This document shows, piece by piece, positions 1 through 11,682 of a stretch of 64,000 bases of DNA. The stretch is from the NCBI RefSeq assembly GCF_019279795.1, contig NC_056730.1, positions 607,476,383 to 607,540,382 of the forward strand. Reading direction: 5' to 3'. Numbering within the stretch: the first letter of the stretch is position 1; each line of letters begins with the position of its first letter. The position numbers were made by a program, and so were the translations under genes. The stretch comes from Protopterus annectens. Taxonomy: Eukaryota; Chordata; Ceratodontiformes; Protopteridae. Below the pieces are notes generated by a model, which saw nothing but the letters and a program-made list of their open reading frames with translations, did no database searches and was not told the origin of the DNA.

Positions 1-815
1 CTTAACTTTCAGTTTAAAAGCCACCTGAATGGGATTTACAAGAAGCTCGCCGATATGTCCAGTGTTAAAGTAATGTGTTAGTACATTTAGTGTAATACAG
101 GTAGAATCACTGAGATATGAGTCTGACATTGAAGTATGCCTGCTCCTCCTCTGGCCTAGTGGTTGGGGGATGGTTTTATGTGTGCAGAGATTACAGGGTT
201 CGATCCCTGACGCTACAGTGAAAGGCAGGCAGTTTCTTTTTGTCCAGATTGCGCTTTTCTCTACTACACCTCCACCATTTGCTACATCGTTTGCACTTGC
301 AAACTTACCATTGTCTGTAGAGCACATGGCTTTGCACCGCAAAGGCCACCACCAGAGCTCGCTTGCACATTACAGCAACACTACTGGCAGAATGCCCATG
401 CCTTGCTGATTACAGTTGCAAAGAATGGGACAGGCATACTCCTAGGGAGGACTAAGATGAGGGAGACACTATGAAGACTGCCAGAAATGAGACAGTAAAG
501 TCAGACTGCGGTCCCTTGTTTACACTCACTGTGTTGATATCTACACTCACATGCTTTCCTTGCATCACCTGCTCTCTTTGACACTATTTGCGGACTGCTA
601 CCTGGCAATGCCTCCAAGGATTCTAAAGTTATATTATCTCCAGCGGTCTTCTCCAGACATTAAGCTTGAGCACTCATTGCTCGATAAAAGAAAAGTGAAT
701 CTCCTACGACTTCCCAGACTGCCGTGACTCGGATTCGAACCGAGGTTGCTGCGGCCACGCAGAGTACTAACCACTATACGATCACGGCAAGCTATCTAGA
801 GAGGGGTTTTGGTTT
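1..815. repeat. First array unit, rich in small indels, ending at the gap
   Basis: This stretch aligns to the ~1233-bp unit from just before its 'cttaactttcag' landmark to just past tRNA-His. It differs from the next 22 units by dozens of small insertions and deletions, for example around 40-60, 95-145 and 240-285. Those units differ from each other at only one to three sites. The plus-strand tRNA-like element lies near 147-241 and a tRNA-His relic at 720-788. The excess of indels beside a gap suggests a poorly polished contig end, though a genuinely diverged unit is possible. Confidence 0.8.
720..788 (-). pseudogene. tRNA-His(GTG) copy with 3-nt deletion at the anticodon
   Basis: This copy is 69 nt instead of 72. 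Three bases are missing where the canonical plus strand reads CCACAACGC, so the anticodon loop and GTG anticodon are disrupted. Acceptor, D and T arms are otherwise canonical. It lies 27 bp from the gap in an indel-rich segment, so the deletion may be a sequencing error. Confidence 0.75.
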
Positions 816-1315
816 NNNNNNNNNNNNNNNNNNNNNNNNNNNNNNNNNNNNNNNNNNNNNNNNNNNNNNNNNNNNNNNNNNNNNNNNNNNNNNNNNNNNN
901 NNNNNNNNNNNNNNNNNNNNNNNNNNNNNNNNNNNNNNNNNNNNNNNNNNNNNNNNNNNNNNNNNNNNNNNNNNNNNNNNNNNNNNNNNNNNNNNNNNNN
1001 NNNNNNNNNNNNNNNNNNNNNNNNNNNNNNNNNNNNNNNNNNNNNNNNNNNNNNNNNNNNNNNNNNNNNNNNNNNNNNNNNNNNNNNNNNNNNNNNNNNN
1101 NNNNNNNNNNNNNNNNNNNNNNNNNNNNNNNNNNNNNNNNNNNNNNNNNNNNNNNNNNNNNNNNNNNNNNNNNNNNNNNNNNNNNNNNNNNNNNNNNNNN
1201 NNNNNNNNNNNNNNNNNNNNNNNNNNNNNNNNNNNNNNNNNNNNNNNNNNNNNNNNNNNNNNNNNNNNNNNNNNNNNNNNNNNNNNNNNNNNNNNNNNNN
1301 NNNNNNNNNNNNNNN
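816..1315. other. Assembly gap of exactly 500 N
   Basis: Exactly 500 N. The sequence before it corresponds to a point about 95 bp past the start of tRNA-His, and the sequence after it to the 'tcttcccctgtcc' landmark. In an intact unit these are about 696 bp apart. The 500 N is therefore a placeholder; the true missing length should be about 696 bp plus a whole number of units. Confidence 0.97.
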
Positions 1316-1752
1316 TCTTCCCCTGTCCATTTGCTACATCGTTTTACACTTGCAAACTTACCATTGTCTGTAGAGCACATGGCTTTGCACGCAAAGGCCT
1401 ACTGAGCTCCTTGCACATTACAGCAACACACTGGCAGAATGCAATGCCTTGCTGAGTACAGTTGCAAGATAGGACAGGCATACTCCTAGGGAGGACTAAG
1501 ATGAGGGAGACACTATAGAAGACTGCCAGAAATGAGACAGTGGGGTCAGACTTCTGGTCCTTGTTTACACTCACTGTGTTGATATCTGCACTCTGTCTTC
1601 CTTGTCCTTGCCTTCTTTCTCTTTGACACTATTTGCCGGACTGCCTAGCAATGCCTCAAGTTCTAAAGTATATTATCTCCAACGGTCTCCAGACATTAAG
1701 CTTGAGCCTCCTTATCGATAAAGAAAAGTGAATCTCCTACGACTTCCCACAC

Positions 1753-1823
1753 TGCCGTGACTCGGATTCGAACCGAGGTTGCTGCGGCACAACGCAGAGT
1801 ACTAACCACTATACGATCACGGC
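1753..1823 (-). tRNA. TRH-GTG: tRNA-His(GTG), 1-nt deletion in anticodon loop
   Basis: This copy is 71 nt. One C is missing in the plus-strand run GGCCAC, which removes base 37 or its neighbour from the anticodon loop. All else is canonical. It is the first copy after the gap, so it is either a consensus error or a defective gene. Confidence 0.8.
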
Positions 1824-2432
1824 AAGCTATCTGGAGAGGTGGTTTGGCTTTCTGTGCAATCGCTTCTGAGGTGCAGAAAAGGTTGCTCATCCTTGAAACA
1901 GCATGTAAAGGTGCATCTTAACTGATTTCTACTACTCATATTTAAACATCCTTGATGCAGTTCCACTCATTCTGTGTATGGTTCATATCTTTTTATTGCC
2001 TGCCTCACTTTTTTGGGCTAGCGATGATCGTGAATATGCCGAGGGCATAGTCCATGGTAAATTGCATCAGCCAAAGAGGGCATCTATTCAAAAGCCTGAG
2101 CAGGTTTCATCCTTGAATGCTCTCCTTTGAATGGTGGTGCCACTTTGCTAAATCACTCCTCACAATGGACAGGTAGTTATGCAGGCTGCAGACACCGGAG
2201 ACTGTGAAGTGTGAATAGGAGAAGCCCTCTCATTTCCCCTCTTAAAATCCCTTCACTGTAGTACTGCACAGCTCCCTCCCTTTAACTAGGGAGCTTAACT
2301 TCAGTTTAAAAGCCACCTGAATGAGATTTACAAGCTCCTTGATATGTCCAGTGTTAAAGTAATGTGTTAGTACATTTAGTGTGAGTAGTCCTGAGATATG
2401 AGTCTGACATTCGGAAGTACTTCTGCCCTGCT

Positions 2433-2527
2433 CCTCCTCTGGCCTAGTGGTTAGGGGGATGGTTTTATGTGTGCAGATTACAGGGTTCGATCCCTGACTA
2501 CAGTGAAAGGCAGGCAGTTTCTTTTTT
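2433..2527 (+). ncRNA. tRNA-like Pol III element (left-array representative)
   Basis: An A box (TGGCCTAGTGG, 2440-2450) and a B box (GGTTCGATCCC, 2484-2494) lie 44 bp apart start to start, the spacing of a real tRNA gene. A T6 run at 2522-2527 is a good Pol III terminator. The D arm is partly formed and the T stem pairs CAGGG with CCCTG around a 6-nt loop. The expected acceptor halves (CCTCCTC and CTACAGT) do not pair and no anticodon stem forms, so it is unlikely to be a working tRNA. It could be a degenerate tRNA, a tRNA-derived SINE head fixed in the unit, or a small Pol III RNA. Other left copies start at 3665, 4897 (one C missing after the B box), 6130, 7363, 8595, 9827, 11059, 12291, 13523, 14756, 15988, 17221, 18454, 19687, 20920, 22152, 23384, 24617, 25850 and 27083. 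Confidence 0.6.
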
Positions 2528-2955
2528 GTCCAGATGCCTTTTTCCTCTCTTCCCCTGTCCATTTGCTACATCGTTTTACACTTGCAAACTTACCATTGTC
2601 TGTAGAGCACATGGCTTTGCACGCAAAGGCCTACTGAGCTCCTTGCACATTACAGCAACACACTGGCAGAATGCAATGCCTTGCTGAGTACAGTTGCAAG
2701 ATAGGACAGGCATACTCCTAGGGAGGACTAAGATGAGGGAGACACTATAGAAGACTGCCAGAAATGAGACAGTGGGGTCAGACTTCTGGTCCTTGTTTAC
2801 ACTCACTGTGTTGATATCTGCACTCTGTCTTCCTTGTCCTTGCCTTCTTTCTCTTTGACACTATTTGCCGGACTGCCTAGCAATGCCTCAAGTTCTAAAG
2901 TATATTATCTCCAACGGTCTCCAGACATTAAGCTTGAGCCTCCTTATCGATAAAG

Positions 2956-2959
2956 AAAA
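2956..2959 (-). terminator. Pol III T4 terminator of tRNA-His (representative)
   Basis: On the minus strand the first T4 run after the tRNA-His gene at 2985-3056 lies 26 nt beyond its 3' end, in the context CACTTTTCTTT. Four Ts suffice for vertebrate Pol III. The run is kept in nearly every unit, including most diverged ones on the right. Confidence 0.7.
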
Positions 2960-2984
2960 GTGAATCTCCTACGACTTCCCACAC

Positions 2985-3056
2985 TGCCGTGACTCGGATT
3001 CGAACCGAGGTTGCTGCGGCCACAACGCAGAGTACTAACCACTATACGATCACGGC
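2985..3056 (-). tRNA. TRH-GTG: tRNA-His (anticodon GTG)
   Basis: This is a full 72-nt nuclear histidine tRNA gene and the reference for the other copies. On the minus strand the acceptor halves GCCGTGA and TCACGGC pair perfectly and are followed by discriminator A. The anticodon stem CTGCG/CGCAG closes the loop TTGTGGC with anticodon GTG. The T arm CTCGG-TTCGAAT-CCGAG holds the B box, and TAGTGGTTA forms the D loop and A box. It matches the vertebrate tRNA-His gene as I know it. In eukaryotes the extra G at position -1 is added after transcription, and none is encoded in line with the acceptor. There is no intron. The gene is transcribed towards the plus-strand tRNA-like element of its own unit, and a T4 terminator lies 26 nt downstream. 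Confidence 0.98.
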
Positions 3057-3251
3057 AAGCTATCTGGAGAGGTGGTTTGGCTTTCTGTGCAATCGCTTCT
3101 GAGGTGCAGAAAAGGTTGCTCATCCTTGAAACAGCATGTAAAGGTGCATCTTAACTGATTTCTACTACTCATATTTAAACATCCTTGATGCAGTTCCACT
3201 CATTCTGTGTATGGTTCATATCTTTTTATTGCCTGCCTCACTTTTTTGGGC

Positions 3252-3290
3252 TAGCGATGATCGTGAATATGCCGAGGGCATAGTCCATGG
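3252..3290. other. Conserved CpG-bearing spacer hairpin (representative)
   Basis: TATGCC and GGCATA around a 3-nt GAG loop form a perfect 6-bp hairpin at 3268-3282. It is preceded by GCGATGATCGTGAA. The three CpGs here survive in almost all old right-hand units (37.76, 39.0, 40.2, 41.46, 46.9, 49.46, 56.05 and 57.3 kb), while CpGs in the tRNA-His copies of the same units are widely lost. I do not recognise the element; constraint or lack of methylation are the obvious explanations. Confidence 0.45.
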
Positions 3291-4216
3291 TAAATTGCAT
3301 CAGCCAAAGAGGGCATCTATTCAAAAGCCTGAGCAGGTTTCATCCTTGAATGCTCTCCTTTGAATGGTGGTGCCACTTTGCTAAATCACTCCTCACAATG
3401 GACAGGTAGTTATGCAGGCTGCAGACACCGGAGACTGTGAAGTGTGAATAGGAGAAGCCCTCTCATTTCCCTCTTAAAATCCCTTCACTGTAGTACTGCA
3501 CAGCTCCCTCCCTTTAACTAGGGAGCTTAACTTCAGTTTAAAAGCCACCTGAATGAGATTTACAAGCTCCTTGATATGTCCAGTGTTAAAGTAATGTGTT
3601 AGTACATTTAGTGTGAGTAGTCCTGAGATATGAGTCTGACATTCGGAAGTACTTCTGCCCTGCTCCTCCTCTGGCCTAGTGGTTAGGGGGATGGTTTTAT
3701 GTGTGCAGATTACAGGGTTCGATCCCTGACTACAGTGAAAGGCAGGCAGTTTCTTTTTTGTCCAGATGCCTTTTTCCTCTCTTCCCCTGTCCATTTGCTA
3801 CATCGTTTTACACTTGCAAACTTACCATTGTCTGTAGAGCACATGGCTTTGCACGCAAAGGCCTACTGAGCTCCTTGCACATTACAGCAACACACTGGCA
3901 GAATGCAATGCCTTGCTGAGTACAGTTGCAAGATAGGACAGGCATACTCCTAGGGAGGACTAAGATGAGGGAGACACTATAGAAGACTGCCAGAAATGAG
4001 ACAGTGGGGTCAGACTTCTGGTCCTTGTTTACACTCACTGTGTTGATATCTGCACTCTGTCTTCCTTGTCCTTGCCTTCTTTCTCTTTGACACTATTTGC
4101 CGGACTGCCTAGCAATGCCTCAAGTTCTAAAGTATATTATCTCCAACGGTCTCCAGACATTAAGCTTGAGCCTCCTTATCGATAAAGAAAAGTGAATCTC
4201 CTACGACTTCCCACAC

Positions 4217-4288
4217 TGCCGTGACTCGGATTCGAACCGAGGTTGCTGCGGCCACAACGCAGAGTACTAACCACTATACGATCACGGC
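4217..4288 (-). tRNA. TRH-GTG: tRNA-His (anticodon GTG)
   Basis: Identical over all 72 nt to the reference copy at 2985-3056, one unit downstream. Confidence 0.97.
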
Positions 4289-5448
4289 AAGCTATCTGGA
4301 GAGGTGGTTTGGCTTTCTGTGCAATCGCTTCTGAGGTGCAGAAAAGGTTGCTCATCCTTGAAACAGCATGTAAAGGTGCATCTTAACTGATTTCTACTAC
4401 TCATATTTAAACATCCTTGATGCAGTTCCACTCATTCTGTGTATGGTTCATATCTTTTTATTGCCTGCCTCACTTTTTTGGGCTAGCGATGATCGTGAAT
4501 ATGCCGAGGGCATAGTCCATGGTAAATTGCATCAGCCAAAGAGGGCATCTATTCAAAAGCCTGAGCAGGTTTCATCCTTGAATGCTCTCCTTTGAATGGT
4601 GGTGCCACTTTGCTAAATCACTCCTCACAATGGACAGGTAGTTATGCAGGCTGCAGACACCGGAGACTGTGAAGTGTGAATAGGAGAAGCCCTCTCATTT
4701 CCCCTCTTAAAATCCCTTCACTGTAGTACTGCACAGCTCCCTCCCTTTAACTAGGGAGCTTAACTTCAGTTTAAAAGCCACCTGAATGAGATTTACAAGC
4801 TCCTTGATATGTCCAGTGTTAAAGTAATGTGTTAGTACATTTAGTGTGAGTAGTCCTGAGATATGAGTCTGACATTCGGAAGTACTTCTGCCCTGCTCCT
4901 CCTCTGGCCTAGTGGTTAGGGGGATGGTTTTATGTGTGCAGATTACAGGGTTCGATCCTGACTACAGTGAAAGGCAGGCAGTTTCTTTTTTGTCCAGATG
5001 CCTTTTTCCTCTCTTCCCCTGTCCATTTGCTACATCGTTTTACACTTGCAAACTTACCATTGTCTGTAGAGCACATGGCTTTGCACGCAAAGGCCTACTG
5101 AGCTCCTTGCACATTACAGCAACACACTGGCAGAATGCAATGCCTTGCTGAGTACAGTTGCAAGATAGGACAGGCATACTCCTAGGGAGGACTAAGATGA
5201 GGGAGACACTATAGAAGACTGCCAGAAATGAGACAGTGGGGTCAGACTTCTGGTCCTTGTTTACACTCACTGTGTTGATATCTGCACTCTGTCTTCCTTG
5301 TCCTTGCCTTCTTTCTCTTTGACACTATTTGCCGGACTGCCTAGCAATGCCTCAAGTTCTAAAGTATATTATCTCCAACGGTCTCCAGACATTAAGCTTG
5401 AGCCTCCTTATCGATAAAGAAAAGTGAATCTCCTACGACTTCCCACAC

Positions 5449-5520
5449 TGCCGTGACTCGGATTCGAACCGAGGTTGCTGCGGCCACAACGCAGAGTACT
5501 AACCACTATACGATCACGGC
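5449..5520 (-). tRNA. TRH-GTG: tRNA-His (anticodon GTG)
   Basis: Canonical 72 nt. The plus-strand tRNA-like element of this unit (4897) has a 1-nt deletion just after its B box, but the tRNA-His is unaffected. Confidence 0.97.
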
Positions 5521-6681
5521 AAGCTATCTGGAGAGGTGGTTTGGCTTTCTGTGCAATCGCTTCTGAGGTGCAGAAAAGGTTGCTCATCCTTGAAACAGCA
5601 TGTAAAGGTGCATCTTAACTGATTTCTACTACTCATATTTAAACATCCTTGATGCAGTTCCACTCATTCTGTGTATGGTTCATATCTTTTTATTGCCTGC
5701 CTCACTTTTTTGGGCTAGCGATGATCGTGAATATGCCGAGGGCATAGTCCATGGTAAATTGCATCAGCCAAAGAGGGCATCTATTCAAAAGCCTGAGCAG
5801 GTTTCATCCTTGAATGCTCTCCTTTGAATGGTGGTGCCACTTTGCTAAATCACTCCTCACAATGGACAGGTAGTTATGCAGGCTGCAGACACCGGAGACT
5901 GTGAAGTGTGAATAGGAGAAGCCCTCTCATTTCCCCTCTTAAAATCCCTTCACTGTAGTACTGCACAGCTCCCTCCCTTTAACTAGGGAGCTTAACTTCA
6001 GTTTAAAAGCCACCTGAATGAGATTTACAAGCTCCTTGATATGTCCAGTGTTAAAGTAATGTGTTAGTACATTTAGTGTGAGTAGTCCTGAGATATGAGT
6101 CTGACATTCGGAAGTACTTCTGCCCTGCTCCTCCTCTGGCCTAGTGGTTAGGGGGATGGTTTTATGTGTGCAGATTACAGGGTTCGATCCCTGACTACAG
6201 TGAAAGGCAGGCAGTTTCTTTTTTGTCCAGATGCCTTTTTCCTCTCTTCCCCTGTCCATTTGCTACATCGTTTTACACTTGCAAACTTACCATTGTCTGT
6301 AGAGCACATGGCTTTGCACGCAAAGGCCTACTGAGCTCCTTGCACATTACAGCAACACACTGGCAGAATGCAATGCCTTGCTGAGTACAGTTGCAAGATA
6401 GGACAGGCATACTCCTAGGGAGGACTAAGATGAGGGAGACACTATAGAAGACTGCCAGAAATGAGACAGTGGGGTCAGACTTCTGGTCCTTGTTTACACT
6501 CACTGTGTTGATATCTGCACTCTGTCTTCCTTGTCCTTGCCTTCTTTCTCTTTGACACTATTTGCCGGACTGCCTAGCAATGCCTCAAGTTCTAAAGTAT
6601 ATTATCTCCAACGGTCTCCAGACATTAAGCTTGAGCCTCCTTATCGATAAAGAAAAGTGAATCTCCTACGACTTCCCACAC

Positions 6682-6753
6682 TGCCGTGACTCGGATTCGA
6701 ACCGAGGTTGCTGCGGCCACAACGCAGAGTACTAACCACTATACGATCACGGC
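6682..6753 (-). tRNA. TRH-GTG: tRNA-His (anticodon GTG)
   Basis: Canonical 72 nt with the same flanks as the reference copy. Confidence 0.97.
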
Positions 6754-7914
6754 AAGCTATCTGGAGAGGTGGTTTGGCTTTCTGTGCAATCGCTTCTGAG
6801 GTGCAGAAAAGGTTGCTCATCCTTGAAACAGCATGTAAAGGTGCATCTTAACTGATTTCTACTACTCATATTTAAACATCCTTGATGCAGTTCCACTCAT
6901 TCTGTGTATGGTTCATATCTTTTTATTGCCTGCCTCACTTTTTTGGGCTAGCGATGATCGTGAATATGCCGAGGGCATAGTCCATGGTAAATTGCATCAG
7001 CCAAAGAGGGCATCTATTCAAAAGCCTGAGCAGGTTTCATCCTTGAATGCTCTCCTTTGAATGGTGGTGCCACTTTGCTAAATCACTCCTCACAATGGAC
7101 AGGTAGTTATGCAGGCTGCAGACACCGGAGACTGTGAAGTGTGAATAGGAGAAGCCCTCTCATTTCCCCTCTTAAAATCCCTTCACTGTAGTACTGCACA
7201 GCTCCCTCCCTTTAACTAGGGAGCTTAACTTCAGTTTAAAAGCCACCTGAATGAGATTTACAAGCTCCTTGATATGTCCAGTGTTAAAGTAATGTGTTAG
7301 TACATTTAGTGTGAGTAGTCCTGAGATATGAGTCTGACATTCGGAAGTACTTCTGCCCTGCTCCTCCTCTGGCCTAGTGGTTAGGGGGATGGTTTTATGT
7401 GTGCAGATTACAGGGTTCGATCCCTGACTACAGTGAAAGGCAGGCAGTTTCTTTTTTGTCCAGATGCCTTTTTCCTCTCTTCCCCTGTCCATTTGCTACA
7501 TCGTTTTACACTTGCAAACTTACCATTGTCTGTAGAGCACATGGCTTTGCACGCAAAGGCCTACTGAGCTCCTTGCACATTACAGCAACACACTGGCAGA
7601 ATGCAATGCCTTGCTGAGTACAGTTGCAAGATAGGACAGGCATACTCCTAGGGAGGACTAAGATGAGGGAGACACTATAGAAGACTGCCAGAAATGAGAC
7701 AGTGGGGTCAGACTTCTGGTCCTTGTTTACACTCACTGTGTTGATATCTGCACTCTGTCTTCCTTGTCCTTGCCTTCTTTCTCTTTGACACTATTTGCCG
7801 GACTGCCTAGCAATGCCTCAAGTTCTAAAGTATATTATCTCCAACGGTCTCCAGACATTAAGCTTGAGCCTCCTTATCGATAAAGAAAAGTGAATCTCCA
7901 TCGACTTCCCACAC

Positions 7915-7986
7915 TGCCGTGACTCGGATTCGAACCGAGGTTGCTGCGGCCACAACGCAGAGTACTAACCACTATACGATCACGGC
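7915..7986 (-). tRNA. TRH-GTG: tRNA-His (anticodon GTG)
   Basis: Canonical 72 nt. The 3' flank reads CTCCATCGAC instead of CTCCTACGAC on the plus strand, a two-base variant shared only with the units at 11611 and 27635. Confidence 0.97.
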
Positions 7987-9146
7987 AAGCTATCTGGAGA
8001 GGTGGTTTGGCTTTCTGTGCAATCGCTTCTGAGGTGCAGAAAAGGTTGCTCATCCTTGAAACAGCATGTAAAGGTGCATCTTAACTGATTTCTACTACTC
8101 ATATTTAAACATCCTTGATGCAGTTCCACTCATTCTGTGTATGGTTCATATCTTTTTATTGCCTGCCTCACTTTTTTGGGCTAGCGATGATCGTGAATAT
8201 GCCGAGGGCATAGTCCATGGTAAATTGCATCAGCCAAAGAGGGCATCTATTCAAAAGCCTGAGCAGGTTTCATCCTTGAATGCTCTCCTTTGAATGGTGG
8301 TGCCACTTTGCTAAATCACTCCTCACAATGGACAGGTAGTTATGCAGGCTGCAGACACCGGAGACTGTGAAGTGTGAATAGGAGAAGCCCTCTCATTTCC
8401 CTCTTAAAATCCCTTCACTGTAGTACTGCACAGCTCCCTCCCTTTAACTAGGGAGCTTAACTTCAGTTTAAAAGCCACCTGAATGAGATTTACAAGCTCC
8501 TTGATATGTCCAGTGTTAAAGTAATGTGTTAGTACATTTAGTGTGAGTAGTCCTGAGATATGAGTCTGACATTCGGAAGTACTTCTGCCCTGCTCCTCCT
8601 CTGGCCTAGTGGTTAGGGGGATGGTTTTATGTGTGCAGATTACAGGGTTCGATCCCTGACTACAGTGAAAGGCAGGCAGTTTCTTTTTTGTCCAGATGCC
8701 TTTTTCCTCTCTTCCCCTGTCCATTTGCTACATCGTTTTACACTTGCAAACTTACCATTGTCTGTAGAGCACATGGCTTTGCACGCAAAGGCCTACTGAG
8801 CTCCTTGCACATTACAGCAACACACTGGCAGAATGCAATGCCTTGCTGAGTACAGTTGCAAGATAGGACAGGCATACTCCTAGGGAGGACTAAGATGAGG
8901 GAGACACTATAGAAGACTGCCAGAAATGAGACAGTGGGGTCAGACTTCTGGTCCTTGTTTACACTCACTGTGTTGATATCTGCACTCTGTCTTCCTTGTC
9001 CTTGCCTTCTTTCTCTTTGACACTATTTGCCGGACTGCCTAGCAATGCCTCAAGTTCTAAAGTATATTATCTCCAACGGTCTCCAGACATTAAGCTTGAG
9101 CCTCCTTATCGATAAAGAAAAGTGAATCTCCTACGACTTCCCACAC

Positions 9147-9218
9147 TGCCGTGACTCGGATTCGAACCGAGGTTGCTGCGGCCACAACGCAGAGTACTAA
9201 CCACTATACGATCACGGC
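9147..9218 (-). tRNA. TRH-GTG: tRNA-His (anticodon GTG)
   Basis: Canonical 72 nt in a 1232-bp unit. Confidence 0.97.
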
Positions 9219-10378
9219 AAGCTATCTGGAGAGGTGGTTTGGCTTTCTGTGCAATCGCTTCTGAGGTGCAGAAAAGGTTGCTCATCCTTGAAACAGCATG
9301 TAAAGGTGCATCTTAACTGATTTCTACTACTCATATTTAAACATCCTTGATGCAGTTCCACTCATTCTGTGTATGGTTCATATCTTTTTATTGCCTGCCT
9401 CACTTTTTTGGGCTAGCGATGATCGTGAATATGCCGAGGGCATAGTCCATGGTAAATTGCATCAGCCAAAGAGGGCATCTATTCAAAAGCCTGAGCAGGT
9501 TTCATCCTTGAATGCTCTCCTTTGAATGGTGGTGCCACTTTGCTAAATCACTCCTCACAATGGACAGGTAGTTATGCAGGCTGCAGACACCGGAGACTGT
9601 GAAGTGTGAATAGGAGAAGCCCTCTCATTTCCCTCTTAAAATCCCTTCACTGTAGTACTGCACAGCTCCCTCCCTTTAACTAGGGAGCTTAACTTCAGTT
9701 TAAAAGCCACCTGAATGAGATTTACAAGCTCCTTGATATGTCCAGTGTTAAAGTAATGTGTTAGTACATTTAGTGTGAGTAGTCCTGAGATATGAGTCTG
9801 ACATTCGGAAGTACTTCTGCCCTGCTCCTCCTCTGGCCTAGTGGTTAGGGGGATGGTTTTATGTGTGCAGATTACAGGGTTCGATCCCTGACTACAGTGA
9901 AAGGCAGGCAGTTTCTTTTTTGTCCAGATGCCTTTTTCCTCTCTTCCCCTGTCCATTTGCTACATCGTTTTACACTTGCAAACTTACCATTGTCTGTAGA
10001 GCACATGGCTTTGCACGCAAAGGCCTACTGAGCTCCTTGCACATTACAGCAACACACTGGCAGAATGCAATGCCTTGCTGAGTACAGTTGCAAGATAGGA
10101 CAGGCATACTCCTAGGGAGGACTAAGATGAGGGAGACACTATAGAAGACTGCCAGAAATGAGACAGTGGGGTCAGACTTCTGGTCCTTGTTTACACTCAC
10201 TGTGTTGATATCTGCACTCTGTCTTCCTTGTCCTTGCCTTCTTTCTCTTTGACACTATTTGCCGGACTGCCTAGCAATGCCTCAAGTTCTAAAGTATATT
10301 ATCTCCAACGGTCTCCAGACATTAAGCTTGAGCCTCCTTATCGATAAAGAAAAGTGAATCTCCTACGACTTCCCACAC

Positions 10379-10450
10379 TGCCGTGACTCGGATTCGAACC
10401 GAGGTTGCTGCGGCCACAACGCAGAGTACTAACCACTATACGATCACGGC
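10379..10450 (-). tRNA. TRH-GTG: tRNA-His (anticodon GTG)
   Basis: Canonical 72 nt in a 1232-bp unit. Confidence 0.97.
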
Positions 10451-11610
10451 AAGCTATCTGGAGAGGTGGTTTGGCTTTCTGTGCAATCGCTTCTGAGGTG
10501 CAGAAAAGGTTGCTCATCCTTGAAACAGCATGTAAAGGTGCATCTTAACTGATTTCTACTACTCATATTTAAACATCCTTGATGCAGTTCCACTCATTCT
10601 GTGTATGGTTCATATCTTTTTATTGCCTGCCTCACTTTTTTGGGCTAGCGATGATCGTGAATATGCCGAGGGCATAGTCCATGGTAAATTGCATCAGCCA
10701 AAGAGGGCATCTATTCAAAAGCCTGAGCAGGTTTCATCCTTGAATGCTCTCCTTTGAATGGTGGTGCCACTTTGCTAAATCACTCCTCACAATGGACAGG
10801 TAGTTATGCAGGCTGCAGACACCGGAGACTGTGAAGTGTGAATAGGAGAAGCCCTCTCATTTCCCTCTTAAAATCCCTTCACTGTAGTACTGCACAGCTC
10901 CCTCCCTTTAACTAGGGAGCTTAACTTCAGTTTAAAAGCCACCTGAATGAGATTTACAAGCTCCTTGATATGTCCAGTGTTAAAGTAATGTGTTAGTACA
11001 TTTAGTGTGAGTAGTCCTGAGATATGAGTCTGACATTCGGAAGTACTTCTGCCCTGCTCCTCCTCTGGCCTAGTGGTTAGGGGGATGGTTTTATGTGTGC
11101 AGATTACAGGGTTCGATCCCTGACTACAGTGAAAGGCAGGCAGTTTCTTTTTTGTCCAGATGCCTTTTTCCTCTCTTCCCCTGTCCATTTGCTACATCGT
11201 TTTACACTTGCAAACTTACCATTGTCTGTAGAGCACATGGCTTTGCACGCAAAGGCCTACTGAGCTCCTTGCACATTACAGCAACACACTGGCAGAATGC
11301 AATGCCTTGCTGAGTACAGTTGCAAGATAGGACAGGCATACTCCTAGGGAGGACTAAGATGAGGGAGACACTATAGAAGACTGCCAGAAATGAGACAGTG
11401 GGGTCAGACTTCTGGTCCTTGTTTACACTCACTGTGTTGATATCTGCACTCTGTCTTCCTTGTCCTTGCCTTCTTTCTCTTTGACACTATTTGCCGGACT
11501 GCCTAGCAATGCCTCAAGTTCTAAAGTATATTATCTCCAACGGTCTCCAGACATTAAGCTTGAGCCTCCTTATCGATAAAGAAAAGTGAATCTCCATCGA
11601 CTTCCCACAC

Positions 11611-11682
11611 TGCCGTGACTCGGATTCGAACCGAGGTTGCTGCGGCCACAACGCAGAGTACTAACCACTATACGATCACGGC
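11611..11682 (-). tRNA. TRH-GTG: tRNA-His (anticodon GTG)
   Basis: Canonical 72 nt. The 3' flank carries the CATCGAC variant, three units after the copy at 7915. Confidence 0.97.

Noticed and set aside
2433-2505. Plus-strand element as a functional tRNA gene
   Set aside because: Acceptor halves do not pair, there is no anticodon stem, and the T loop is one base short. Kept as a tRNA-like Pol III element instead.
2242-2806. Recurring 72-, 76- and 106-codon reading frames in every array unit
   Set aside because: They recur only because the DNA repeats. They overlap the tRNA-like element on both strands, have no domain or codon signal, and several change frame with trivial indels in other units.
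3240-3300. Resemblance of the conserved spacer to U1, U3 or U4 small RNA
   Set aside because: Only short words such as GATGATCGT match; no Sm site, C/D pair or full fold was found.
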